Shown here: piece after piece, positions 50,272 to 63,100 of the stretch | Layout of the letters: every line of letters begins with the position of its first letter | Numbering within the stretch: the stretch's first letter is position 1 | Assembly (NCBI GenBank): GCA_039720395.1 | Contig: CM077820.1 | Location: 9,089,338 to 9,153,337 of the forward strand | Source of the DNA: Liquidambar formosana | Taxonomy: Eukaryota; Streptophyta; Magnoliopsida; Saxifragales; Altingiaceae | Length of the DNA: 64,000 bases | Direction of reading: 5' to 3' | Notes under the pieces: model-generated | What the model was told of the DNA's origin: nothing | Seen by the model: the letters and a program-made list of their open reading frames with translations, nothing else | The model's database searches: none | Made by a program: the position numbers and the translations under genes

Positions 50272-50975
50272 ATTGATTATTATGAGTAAAACAATAATGT
50301 GGGCCCCACAAGGTTTGTTACACTCTAGGGCTCGAGCTCGGGCCCACATACACAATTTGGTAATTTTGATATTTCTAGACAAAAGTAGATAGCTTTTAGT
50401 CTAGTGTTATCAATGCTGGACTATAAGCTTCTGTTTAACTTCCTTTGCTAATTTTCAGATAAGGTCAATGGATCATTAGTCAGACCATTATTGGTTGAAG
50501 AAGTGTCTAATTGGGTTCATTGTGAACATTTGAAATTAGAGTAACATCAAGTATTGTAAAACAACAATGTGGGCCCCACAAGGTTGATTATTATGAGCAA
50601 ACCCACAATATGGACCCCACAAGGTTTATTACCCTTTGGGGCTCGGGCCCCACATACACAAGTTGATAATTTTAATCTTTCTAGATAGAAGTAGATACCT
50701 TCTAGTTTAGTGTTATCAGTGTTGAATTACGAGCTTTAGTATAATCCGTATTCCTTCCCTAACTTTCAAATAGAGTCAATGGAACATTGGTTAGACTGTT
50801 GGGATAATAGGTGGAAGAATTGTCTGATGGGGGTTCATTATGAACATTTGAAATTCGAGTGGGTTAAATAAAACATATAATCGTTATATGATAAAGTGAG
50901 TTAGTGGATAAGTGGTCAAATGCTGTAAAGCACCACTTATCCAACTAGTTGAGTCAAACGAATTTTTTAAATTCC

Positions 50976-51011
<36 letters not shown>

Positions 51012-51180
51012 ATTTTCCAAATCAAACATCGCAAGACACTTTAGTATTGGATATGTTTTTTGGTCACTATTCAAATTTAAATCTTATTTGTGGTTGTCTT
51101 TGAGTTTCACGTACACAATGTGGTAATTTTGATCTTTCTAGACAGATGCAGATGCCTCCTAATTTAGTAGTTTCTAGTGT
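50272..51180. repeat. tandem units of about 310 bp (copy 2) plus a partial third
   Basis: Units begin at about 50272 and 50584, with the same word order as the copy-1 array. A shorter piece at 51110-51180 (acacaatgtggtaattttga) is a partial third unit. The array therefore predates the segmental duplication. Confidence 0.7.
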
Positions 51181-52336
51181 TGGACTACGAGCTTCAATTT
51201 AACCCACATTCTCTTGATAACTACGAATCATGGATAAGAATTTTAAAGTGCACTTCATACAAATTTACATTAGCATATACATGTATATAATATAATATTG
51301 ATCAATTGAGCATGGTCCCTTAGCTTAATTTGAGGAAAAATTAATCCAAGCCAACGGGTTTGTAAGTGATATTACCATATCCACCATTAGATTCAAGCCA
51401 ACGCCATTGGCTTGGAGTAACTTGTCCCTCAAATTAAGTTGGGATGTTGTCAATGCCCTAGAACTGGCCTTGCATGTAGGGTTATGGGCTTAGGCCCCCT
51501 CGACACACAATGACACAAAGATTTGCAAGGTGTTTGTGTAGCAAAAACCTACAAAAATGTGAACAAGTTTGTCTCCTAATGTCATCCAGCATGAGAAGGA
51601 TCGGGGAATTTGTTGGGTGCATTTGATAGATCATTACCAAATCAAGTCGATTGGGTGCGTTTTAACCATTGAATCTGTATAACCTTTTTATTTTATCTAT
51701 ACTTCTTTAAACAAAATATAGAAAGTGTTGTCCATCAATAAGTCTAACCTGAAATTTAATAGTTAAGCGGTTTAGGGGATATATCGGAAATAACCCTTAA
51801 CTACCCAGGGTAATCAATGAGAAGATGGGCACACACCGCCTCACAAGTGGGGGCCTGAGAACTCGACCCATGCACAAAGGCATATTGTATTCATATAATT
51901 TGGTCGAGCCACGCTATAATGGCCAAAAGATTATGGATGTTTTGACAATTATCAGCACTCAATACATGCTTTGCATTCAGTGCCCAAAATAATAATATTT
52001 TAAAATCTTACTTGGAATACCTTGAACTTAACCAAAATATTAGTATTCTTGGCAATGGCCCACCCTACACCGAAGGATTACAAGAGCCTCACCTTTTGAA
52101 GTCTACTACATTTTAAGATAAATAATTAAACCATCGTCTTTGCTTGAGAATTAATTTTTCTTAAAACAGAAAATAATTGAAGTACGTGATTTGAAAACTT
52201 GAAACACACAATCACGCACCAATTTAATTTTTGGTAACAAAATTATTTTCTCATCGTTATCACTTGAAAAATTACCCCAAAAAAAGGATTATCTTTGTTG
52301 AGATTTTTGCCTCGTCTAAATTTGGTATTAGACTGC

Positions 52337-52402
52337 TAATGCGTCGTAGCACAGTGGTCAAGGCATACCAAGCGTGCAATGGGTCCAAGGTTTAATTCTC
52401 AT
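52337..52402 (+). repeat. possible tRNA-like SINE relic, copy 2
   Basis: An A-box-like gtagcacagtggtcaaggc is followed by a B-box-like aaggtttaattct about 30 bp later, the arrangement of a Pol III internal promoter. It is not a complete tRNA: no acceptor stem pairing or proper anticodon arm is visible. Confidence 0.35.
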
Positions 52403-52521
52403 TTATTGTTGACCCAGAAAGGAAAAAAGATGAGAGAAAAATTATTGCATGTAATTCATGACGAAGAATCCTTTGTAATATTGTTGATAATTACTATGGC
52501 TTATATGGAAATTTAAATCCC

Positions 52522-52882
52522 TATATAAACTCATGTGTGTACCACCAATTTTTGATACGTTGAAAGAGATAGTGAGGTAAAATTTAGAAACGAGATGGCT
52601 TTCATTTCTTCTTTGAAATTCTCCTTTGTCGTGATGGGTGGTGGTTCATTGCTGATGAGGATCTTTGGTCGCAAAGATTTCTGCTTGGAAGGCAGGGAAG
52701 AAGATCGTTGCTCTTGGCATATTGCGTGAAGACCAACTAGTCACGTAGTATAGTTTCTATTGCTCTTCCTTCCCCTTTGGTGCATGATGATGATGAGTTG
52801 ATGACCACAGCTTCTTAGCATAATCTTATCATTTGTTGTTTGTGTTCTTGTTTTTGTTTTTTTGTTTCTCAATTTGAATAAA
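52522..52882 (+). CDS. possible micro-gene, copy 2 (44-residue ORF)
   Basis: TATATAAA (52522-52529), an ATG at 52595, an ORF to the TGA at 52729, and AATAAA at 52877-52882. The ORF begins MAFISSLKFSFVVMGGGS and ends REEDRCSWHIA. It differs from copy 1 mainly after residue 33 because of a one-base indel. The N-terminus is moderately hydrophobic but is not a convincing signal peptide. Function unknown. Confidence 0.4.
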
Positions 52883-53264
52883 CTCATGAAATTAGAGAGA
52901 AAAATATGACTAATGATGAATGGACCAGACTCCATGCATATATGGCAAGATACAAGACAATTGGATTTATGGCACTTTATCGCGTAAGTTAATACACATT
53001 TATGTTTACGATTTGGCTCCTCTCAAATGGGTAGGGCTTGTTTTTCCAAAATGAAAACCTTTGATTTTTGTTTTTTGGTCTCCAACTCAATTCGGGCACA
53101 TTGTCTGAATTTGTATTTGACCGACTCTACCATAGATTTCAAATCATCATTTGGAAGCAGCTAGTAGCAGGACCCATGTGCGCAGATATTCATTCCTTGC
53201 CAAAAATCCCACTATATTGTGATGATAGAAATTAAACCTCTTGATTAGTGATGCAAAAGGGTAT

Positions 53265-53295
<31 letters not shown>

Positions 53296-53949
53296 GGCAG
53301 GGTAGAGCTAGGAGCTTCTTGTTCTCCTTTTAGAGGTGATTGTGTTCTCTTAGTAGATTTACCAATTCCCATGTGCAAGAAAAGGGTTGGATACAAAGCA
53401 AAAAATTTGGAACTGACAATGACCATTAATTCCAACCCCAAGAGCTATGGATTCAAAATTTTCTTTCATTTTCCTTTATATTCTCAGCAACCAAACAAAG
53501 CAACCATATATCTCTACCAAGTTGGTACAAGGGTACTATAACCTCTAATTTTATTTAGGTCAGGAAATCTACCCACTCTTAACAAGAATACCAGTTTTTT
53601 TTTCACTTGTCTACTAAAGGGAAAAGGCAAGTTTACTTTCTACCCAAAATGGAGGAAAAAAAAAAACAGAAGAAAGAAAAAAAGAAAGAAGAATCATGTC
53701 CACGTTCTGCTAGTCCATTTTGAGACATGAAAGTCAAAAATATTCCTCAAAATTTGATGTCTGCCTAACCAAGAACAAGTATGTATGATGTGAAGAATTT
53801 CTTAATTTTCCTTTTACTACTTAGAATTAATGTTTGGAAAATTTCAGGGAAAAAAAACGAGAAACAGAGAAAAGTTTTTTTCTTTTTTTTAATGTGCCAG
53901 AAGGCTTAAGAACTTCAATACTGGAAGCAAAAACTGGAAATGCGTCTAC

Positions 53950-55001
53950 AACTTAGATGATAAATGGGATATCCAAACTACATAATGCCGGCCATGACTA
54001 TAATACTAGCTAATAAAAAAAAAATGTATCTGATACATCACAATTTCAAGTCATTGGGTGAAGGCAGTGTGTGGTCACAGTAAGGGTTACCAAAAAAAAA
54101 AAAACCAAAAGGCAAAGGGACAACAAAAGGGGTACATCTCCTGACCAATTAATCAAACTAAAACAGCTTACGACAAGAAAATAGAACCAGACCAAACCAT
54201 CTCTGCCCCCAGGTTTTGAACCTCTGACTTATTGGATGTGTGCTGCTAGCTAATATGTCGTGTCGACCTGTCATATGAAATAATAGTCCACTACTCTACA
54301 CAACACTTCAAGGAAAATTTCTGGTTGGTGACTAAGAAGACACGGAAAAATGGGAAAAAAGTCTGGAAGGCTTGAAAGAAAATTTTTTCAGAAAATAATG
54401 GCCACAACAAATACCACCCTAAAAGGATGACTATACCCAGAATCTCTCATCATTGACATTCTCCTGAAATTAATGACTGAAAGGCATAAAATTACCCAAA
54501 CAATGAAGAACCAGGACAAAAATTGATAAAGTCCTAATATTAGGACAGATTGGTATCACAAACATTACTGCCCATTACGAACCTTGAATTTCAATAAAGC
54601 ATGATAACACGTGTGAGCCCTGCTTTAGAAAATGACATCATATCCTGCCAAAATAAATGACAAGGAATGAGCTGCCGATGTCTGTGATGGACGAACTGAG
54701 TCGTATAGGATGACTCTAAAGAATGTTAAAAGAAAACTGTTCTTTTTCATCACTAGATCTTGCCGCAAAATCTTGCCAGTAGGTAAGGGGGCTTCATTCT
54801 GGGTCAATCTTCATCTGGCTTGAATATCAATACTCATTCATTGGTTTCTTGTTTCAGACCTTGAAATTTAGGATATACAATAATAATAATAATATATAAC
54901 CAATACAGAAGAAACTGCATCAGATTTTTATAAATTATCTCATCCAATCACATATTTACTTGAATCTCAAAATAACATTAATCTAGATCAATATGTGATA
55001 T
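53950..55001. other. 3' flank of the TraB gene; no gene seen
   Basis: It contains poly(A) tracts, but no reliable ORF. The part next to 55002 would hold the TraB 3' UTR. Confidence 0.45.
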
Positions 55002-56045
55002 TCATATGCTCCCTAATAATCCAGTTTTCAACTGTTCAAATAATGCCCACAATATGATGCTAATAACAGTGTCCCTAACGAAGTTCTTAAAAAGGGTATC
55101 AATCCATCCATTAGAACCATCACCAGATGACTTCTTCCCTACAAGGTCCCGAAACCGCAAGTTTCCCAGATCTGATACTAGTGCATAAATCACTCCATTC
55201 ATGTGGCCCTTTCCAATAACCCCCACCACTCTCTTACTATTATTCACAGCTTTGCTCCGCTTCAAAGACCATGAAAGATACTGGAAGAATAGCAGCACAT
55301 CACTTAGTATGAGGGTAAAGTACAGGCAATAGCAATGTAGGAAAAAAATAATAATATGAGTTCTACTCTCTCATCCATGTCGTAAAACCCAAGCTTAGTA
55401 ATATTTATTATGTTATCTAAGGGAAATGGAAATTCAATGGTGACAAGTGGCTACAATGCATTGAGTCCTCAAATAAAATAACCACTCTAATTATCTTGAA
55501 AATAAAGAACCAGATCAGTTTGTGAAGATTTTTTTTCTCTTAACATAAATTTGAGGATTTATTCATCCACATTGAACTTCAAGAAGATTCTAGGTTCCAA
55601 GTAGTTTTTCTGGTGGGGAGAGAATGTTACCGTATCACGTTCATGTATAAGGGGCTGCAGGAGTGAAGGATATGAAAAACTTAGCTGATCATAGAGTTGA
55701 AAGGTGCCATCATCTGCACTTGATTCCTGTAACAGAATACATGGGGGATAATTAAACATAATAGACAAGTATCCAAAAGGAAGAGTTAAACAATTTTTAT
55801 CACGTTTTCAAAAGAATGTCTGAAAAGTTCATAACACTTGGATTTTACAATCAGTGACCCTGGTAAATTTCACTCATCTACCTCTTGTAACCAGTGCACC
55901 ATAGAGATGCAGGTAATATTAGAGAAAACATGAGAATTTAAGAACTTCCATCATAATAATCGATACAAGGTAAAACACCATAAAATCAGATAAATATTCT
56001 GAACAGAAATTTTCAGTGAATATGAGAAAATCTTCAAAGCCTGAA

Positions 56046-56095
<50 letters not shown>

Positions 56096-58788
56096 AAAGA
56101 GACTCACACATCTTTTATTTAATTGATAAGCATCGGCAACTTATGAATACACAAACAAACACAAACACACACAGACTCACACATCTTTTTCTTAATTGAT
56201 AAGCATCGGCAACTTATGAATATTAACATAGAACAAAGTTCGAAATGCATACAGAGAATAATAAGCATAAGTAAGAAAAACCTTCAGATTGTTCCCAGAC
56301 ATATCAGATGATGATGTTATTCCACGAACAACTGAGATCACTAAGCTCAGTTTCTCATTCCATTTCAAAGAATTCCAAGCCCTCTCAAGCTGCAAGGCAA
56401 GAAAAAATTGTATAGAAGTAAATAAATTAATCTCTCATTATTTATCACATTACATATAAATAATAATCCAGAAAATAAAAATTAAGGAAAGAAACCATAT
56501 AAATAGTCCATGATTGCCAAATAGTGAACCAATATGATCCACCTTGGGAGTTAAGGACTATTAAATCTTCAATGTCAATGAAACATATTGTCCCATGCAT
56601 TACGAGCAAAAATGTACATACAGTTATTTCAATGGGCCGATCCCCCAAAACAATTTGAGCACCAACTTGTTCAGATGCTTTTCTAGCAGCACGGAACTGC
56701 AAATTGGGCAAAAAAAAAAAGGTTTGAGTTAAGATAGTGGAAATGGACACATTTCCATTTTTTTTTTTCAAATAGCACTTCTTAGGATAATTTCACATCA
56801 AGTCAACTACCTCATCCCCGAAAGGGCGGTTAACATCTGATGAGATTTTTGAAGAGAAAACTGCCAAAAGTAGACGTAATGCTAGAGCAGTTTGACCCCC
56901 TGTCATTTAGGAAAACATTAAGTAACTTTGCTTCTGAATTTCTGATGCACACAATGACCTGCACAACAATTCAGTACTAACCCAAGTTTATGCTACGACC
57001 AACAGCACCAAAAAACCCAGTCCCACTCAAAGAGAACATATTCGACTGTAGTTGCTGGCCAAGCTCCCCGTCATTGGAAATGTACATAATCCCGGCTCTG
57101 AAAATGAACTCTGCAACATTTGAAGTTAAGCCATGGATTGATGATAAACAGGAACTTTGTAAGACATCTATTCCTTTACTACAGCCTATCAAGCAGATTC
57201 ACTCACTGAAACCAATTCAAAATTCTAATATCTTTTCCAGGTAAGCTTTTGTTCTTAAATTTGGAAAATATTCAATCCATCTAGAAGATGGATCTAAGCT
57301 TTGGATGAAACCAGTTTTCACTGGTAATGTTCTTCCTGTTTTCTTACCTGCTAAATTTAAGCTTCACATGTGTAAGTGTACTAATCACATATAGTAAAAC
57401 CTTATCAACATGTAGGAGAAATATCAATCCATACTCCATGCTTTTCCATATGTTTTCATAGAATTAGGGGAATGGTGTTTCGAGGTCCATGTTTCCTCCG
57501 TTCTGTAAATGAGTAGGGACATACAACAAATTTCTTTAGGATCCTGGAGGCAGCACGTTCCTGTCTGTTGCATTATATTATAACAGCCGTCCAAAACGTC
57601 CTAAAGAAAGCAACTTAATCAATGCTTCAATCCAGTTGAGTTACACTTAATAATTTCCTTTAGGAATGTTTCTTGCATTCTACACCAGAACTTTTAAGAA
57701 ATTCATAGTCCAGATGGATGCCTACATGATCAACCCCTTTTCTATCATTAACAAATTTTTCCATGAGAGTCACTTCTTTGAAGCATAAAATATTACCTAC
57801 CCACATTACATGTTGCTCTTGTACTCTCAAGCAAAGAGCTTCACCCCAGAAGAGGAATCTGCTCGAATTAGTTTCTAAATAATAGAAGGAAGATAACCAT
57901 GTATTCAAGATTCAACTTGATTTACTACATAAATTTTATGGATATGCATCAACCAATCAAAATAACTTTACAAATTGCATCAACATTTCATGAATAATCA
58001 AGTGCACCCAAAGCACATTCTCATCCATCATCAATATACACAATTCCGATCTTATCAGGGATCCTGACATAAGTTACATGCAGAGTTTTAATCTCAAAAC
58101 ATTTATTTTCTATCAAATGGCCCAAATTTTGGATACTCCGTAATCCGCTTTCTACGCTTCCTATATTTTGGTAGTTAGATAAAAAAAATAAAGGGCTCAG
58201 TCCGCATGTAAATTATATCAAGGATCCCTGATGAGATTGGGACTGTAAATATTTGTATACTTGGTAGCCTAATTTTGATAATTTTTTTCTGGAGACTTTC
58301 CAAATATATATACTCCATAGCCTACTTTAGCTGTGTTTTAACTAGGAAATTTCCAAATTATGATAAATTAAACCAAAACCCACAAACCAAAATCAAACTT
58401 GCCTGCTTCTACAAAGCTCCACCACCACATTATCCGGCTTCACCGCCCGCACAACACGCTCCACATCCGTAACCGACTCAGGCGATATATGCGTCGTCCC
58501 GACCAACCATATCTCCTCCGGCTCCACGAACTCGGCCCGCCAGCTCGGCACCGGACCAAACCGCCCCTTCTTGATCAAAACCAAGCTTCCACTGTCGGCC
58601 AAGTCGAGCAATTCGGGATGGGTTCGAGCAACTGAGGCTCGAGAATCGGACAGAATCTCTGACCTGAAGTCGAAATCTGGTGGCGGTGGTTTGATGGAAA
58701 CCCTAGAGGGGTTGGAGGGTGGTTTGAGGGTGTGGAGATTAGGGTTTGTGGCGAATATGGGGAAGGTTGATGATTTTAGGGTTTCCAT
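55002..58788 (-). CDS. TraB domain-containing protein (TraB/PrgY/Tiki-fold family)
   Basis: Seven exons on the minus strand: 58788-58403, 57097-56982, 56899-56811, 56696-56622, 56389-56282, 55726-55631 and 55280-55002 (1149 nt, 382 residues; all phases agree). The Ser/Pro-rich first ~45 residues may be an organelle transit peptide. The TraB domain follows, with the two GX2H motifs typical of the TraB/Tiki clan: GTTHIS (97-102) and GKGHMNG (313-319). It also has VVVELC (121-126), HERDT (286-290) and a conserved FSLSGTGFFGAVGRSINLGG block. The hydrophobic C-terminal segment (VISIILWALFEQL) may be a membrane anchor. Plant members are poorly characterised; related animal and bacterial proteins include metalloproteases and pheromone-shutdown factors, so a catalytic role is inference. 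Intron 1 must use a GC donor (AG/GCAAGT) to stay in frame. Met at 58788 is the first ATG in this frame; longer frames start with TTG. Confidence 0.93.
58025..58241. repeat. foldback in TraB intron 1
   Basis: The segment around cttatcagggatcctgacat (58052-58071) pairs with atcaaggatccctgatgag (58217-58235), and acatgc pairs with gcatgt further in. The arms are about 42 nt with several mismatches. A second small foldback (tttctttaggat with gtcctaaagaaa, 57531-57609) lies in the same intron. Confidence 0.5.
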
Positions 58789-58789
58789 G

Positions 58790-59357
58790 GAGGGGGGGAG
58801 TGGATAGGTTTTGTGTTGAGGATGAGAAAAAACAGTGGCTTGTGACTCTCTGTGCTTCAAATAAGGTAAGATAACCAACTTTTAACGCCAAACGGTCTAG
58901 CGACTAGAGAGAGGAAAACCACCAGATGGGTTGTCGTTTAACTTTGTGGTTGTTGATAACTTGCTTCTTCTTTCTTTTCCCTTTTTTTTCTTTTTTTTTT
59001 TTTTCGTCTTTAATTTTAATACTAGAGTGTTCGAGGTTTTGATTTTCACTAATCTTTTGGGCACGTTCAGTTTCCTGTCTTGTATAAAATAATTACAAGA
59101 CCCCTTGAGTCATAGAGATAGTCCAAAGTCAAGTCAGGGATTAACGCTTATTTCGAATACTCGACTTATGTTTCTTGAGCCATTTAATTATCAATACTTT
59201 GTTTACTATTAGACCTATCCCTTTGGGTTTGGTTGTTGATAACTTGCTAGGAAAACGAAACAAGGTATGATGCATATATGTTTCTAATTTCCCAAGGATG
59301 AATTTTGCAAAAGTCACATTTTTTTACTTTTATTTGAATGGATAACATAGCTACATG
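58790..59357. other. TraB upstream region
   Basis: It contains the 5' UTR and promoter of the minus-strand TraB gene. I see no clear TATA box. Pyrimidine-rich runs (58960-59005) are present. No other gene is visible. Confidence 0.4.
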
Positions 59358-60093
59358 TAGGGGTGTAACTTCGGTATGGGACGGTCCGGGACAGGAGTAT
59401 ATCCGTCCCGTCCCGAAGTAATTCAGGACTTGAAAATCAATACCGGAACCGAACCGAATTTAATATTATCCCGTCCCGTCCCGTCCCGAAAAATAACGGG
59501 ATGGAATGGTCCGGTTCTCGGTATTTATCAGTTTGTTTTCTCTGAATTAAAAATTAAAAATGAACTTCTTCCAATTAAAAATTGTCAACTTGATTAGCCA
59601 CAAAATGAGCTACATATACCTGCTCTTCCACAAAATAGGCTACATAAAATCATAAATACATAATCATTAATTATAATTCATTCATTCATTCATTCATACC
59701 GGTTTTTTTGTTTTTAGGCAAAAGTAAAAAATTCAAAATGTCAAAATGGGTTTTATTGATTTTTTGTTTTGTTAAGTTACAATGAAACAGTGTCGAAAAG
59801 GGCTGAAAGGCGAAAATATTCTGAAATATTAGTAATATATAATTATATATTATATATATAAAAATATATATATAATATTATATTTAATCGGTACTTCGGT
59901 CCGGGAATTTGGTTCGGGAATTTGGTATGGGAAGGTACTGAACACCCCTAAATCGAGTCCCATCTCGAAAAAATTCGATTTTTAAAATTTGTCTCGAATC
60001 CCATCCCGAACACTGTTTATCCCATCCCGTCCCGGACCGAATTGCTTGGAACGGTCCGGTCCTTAGAATTCCCCGAACCAAGTTGCACCCCTA
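59358..60093. mobile_element. hAT-type MITE, second copy type
   Basis: The terminal inverted repeats taggggtgtaacttcgg (left) and the complement of a right end reading taggggtgcaacttggt differ at a few positions. The 736-bp element is flanked by the 8-bp duplication gctacatg (59350-59357 and 60094-60101). Ends carry repeated gtcccgtcccg-like words and their complements, so it folds back on itself. It is non-coding. Its ends differ from those of the 30-kb element, so it is a different subfamily. Confidence 0.9.
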
Positions 60094-60101
60094 GCTACAT
60101 G

Positions 60102-63100
60102 TTTGAATTTAAAAATAAATAAATAAAATAAAAAAAACCACACACACACAAGTTTATCTTTTAGGGAAAATTCTTATTTTAATATTTTTATTTTTATTTT
60201 GTTTTATTACTCCTATTGCTTACATATATAAGACTTTCTCAAACTTTTGAAAGGTTTACATTTTACATACACCACAAATTTGCACATCATAGATTGGGTT
60301 TTGTGCATGGCATACGTTTATCACTTGTGTTTTGTGTGTGTAAAATGTCAAGGACTTCCCTTGCTTATAAGCTTATGTGATTTTCTTTTAAATCATACAA
60401 TATAATACAAATCACAATGCATGCATAATTTAAGAATTACACATCTATCACTCAAAGATCCATTATACGTACTCCGTAATTTCTTTTATGATTGCGTTCA
60501 CTGGCATGAATATCTACACTTTGAGTGGGGGTTGGGATTAGACCGTAATGCATGTATTTTGGAAGAAAAATGCTACTTGATCTTTTCATTTGTTTTCCTA
60601 ACCTTTTTTTATTTATTTTTTATTCCACAGTCTCTCACATGAGATGACTCACGTGAGTCACACATAAGTATGATTCCCACTTAATATACGGAGTGGGTAA
60701 ATAGTTGGGAAGAATAGTGAGAACTTGTAGTAAAATATCGAGTCTAAGGCCCTCATGATGGCCTCAGCCAAAGACAGAGAGAGATGTGGAGGAACATCCT
60801 CCTTTCTCTTACTCATATTTCATGACACTAATCAACAATTATTTCGGACACTATTTGCCTCCACGACGGTATGTGTGGAAGAACCTAATTACACTTCACC
60901 TGGCACTACTCATATTCCATCACTTTTCTAAATAATAAAAAATAATAATAATAATAATAATTTTGTGCATGCATCCCTATATTTATATAATTATAAATAT
61001 GTCTCCACGTTTTTGTGTCAGGAGTATCTACATAATTATGAGAATACGGATACATTTTCACGTGTTTGTGATTGCATATTCACTTGTATTCATAAATTTA
61101 TACATTCTAAATTATTCATAAGAAGTGACAGAAAATAAATCATCCAAGGCTAGGAAGAACTCCTTTACACCGATGTTGGGGGCGAGGGAGGCGGGCGCTA
61201 GGCAATTAAGTATTTGTCCTAATGGCTTTTTTTTTTTTTTTGGATCTTTGACCCAGTATATCTCCAAAGCTGATAATCAAGGTACTAATTACTGTCACAA
61301 CGGGTAGGTAACAGTAAATCACTGGTTTAGAAATTTTTTCCAAAGTGCTAAAACTCAAACTTAAAATTTTTCACCTTCATTCGAAATAACCATTTTGGGA
61401 GCAAGTACCCAACCACTAACCAACCCACTGGGTTTTTGTCCTAAAGGTTTAACTATGGGGTGTGGGGACTTATTGAGCTAGTGGCTCGAGGGGGTGGGGT
61501 CTGGGGACCAGGTTGAGAGAAAGCACATTAATTGGTTCAATTGTGGGGACCATAAACATGTGATCGACCACCATGTTTCGTGATAGTGATTTCACGAAAT
61601 TTGTACACTTCAGCTGAACCTCCTACAGGCCCGCCTGAGATTATGTTTTCAAAACCGTGTGCGTGCATGTGTGTGCCTTTCTGAGACCGTACGTGGAAAC
61701 CTAATTTTTGAAATCTTTTGGGAAAATTCTTCTTTTAGATTTTCCTCGAGATCAAAGGAAAATATATTTCATTTTCTTGGCCTTTGTTTGGATTTCATAG
61801 TGCAAAGGAAAGAACGGTGATATAATTAAGCAAAAGATCTTTGGGTTTGACTTTTCACACTCTATTGAGACTAGTTACCAATTAAATATATTTATGTTTT
61901 TTACTTTATCTGATGTAAAGCGGGTGATTGGTGCCCTTACTTGTGTTATTAGAGGATTAGACGGAAAAAAGATTTGGATACTCTTTTTGGCCACGCACAA
62001 AAAATAAATAAATAAATAAAATGGTAACTAAGAAAATGGCAAACTATAGGTGCAATGCAATACTGAAAATAGTAGGATCGAGTCCCCAGCGTTGATCCAG
62101 AATTATAAGGGTATTGTCTCCAAGTTATGTTGATAACTCCAGTTTTAGTCCAATTATTTTACAAAAGAAGCATAGGTCATGCTTGTGGCACATGATAGTA
62201 TGATAACAATATTTGTCTGACTTGTTAAGCGAGTGATTTTAGGTTCAGGTTTGTGGAAAAGCATTGATATCCAATTGTTGATATTAAGGTGGGTTAAGAA
62301 TTAGAGTAGCTTCTTAAAAATAAAAAATAAAATGTGGGGAGGAGAAAGAAGGATGGGTCACTATTCATCATGGCATAGTTCTTGTTATCCTAGGACCAAG
62401 GGAAGGTTGATGGGGTTCAAGCAGCTTTCAAGACCTCAAATCACAGGCCCAGGAGAAGCAGTGTTGTAAATCAAAGCACACAATGTATTTTTTGGATACA
62501 CTGCTAATGAAATGGACTTCTCAGTATCAGTGTGTGTCCCATATGTTGCAATAATGCATGTCCCAGTGGAAACAACAACCTTTTTACTCGCCATAGGATG
62601 GGGTCACATACAATCAGTGATTCTCATGCCAATGTTACCTTTTATTTTTTATTTTTTTTCCCATTCTTACTAGCCCACTATCTACCATTTTCAAATATTA
62701 CATGAGCAGCTAGATCGAATACATAGAATTTTGGCGATTGTAAGAACATACCAAAATAGAAACCCAAGTGAATGCTGTCTTGGATTGATTATTTATAAGA
62801 TGGGGAAGATTAATTATAAATATAATGCTTTAGAGTGTTTATGTGAACCGCAAATAGCTAGCAATGTATATCCCACGTATGCTTTGTTACAATGTTTATT
62901 TTTTGGCAATCCGAAAGAACTATATTAGAAAATGAGCTTCGATGAAGTGGCCTAGCCTGGGACGTTGTAAATTTGTAATAGATGAGTTACATTGTAAGAT
63001 AACAATAGAAAAGGAAAAGAAGGACAAAATGGAAGTAGCACCAATTAAAGATTAATGCAAAGAGCAAAAGATTCCCTTAATTAAACTAGGGAGCGCTGAT

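Larger units (their letters stand above)
46410..53950. repeat. segmental duplication, copy 2
   Basis: Direct-orientation partner of 39190-46010, starting about 400 bp after that copy ends. It contains the LINE (46629-49786) and a diverged relative of the long foldback (49961-50180), and lacks the 41.6-44.6 kb Helitron cluster of copy 1. Block order is otherwise conserved. Confidence 0.8.

Noticed and set aside
52337..52402. A functional tRNA gene
   Set aside because: A- and B-box-like words occur, but acceptor and anticodon stems do not form.
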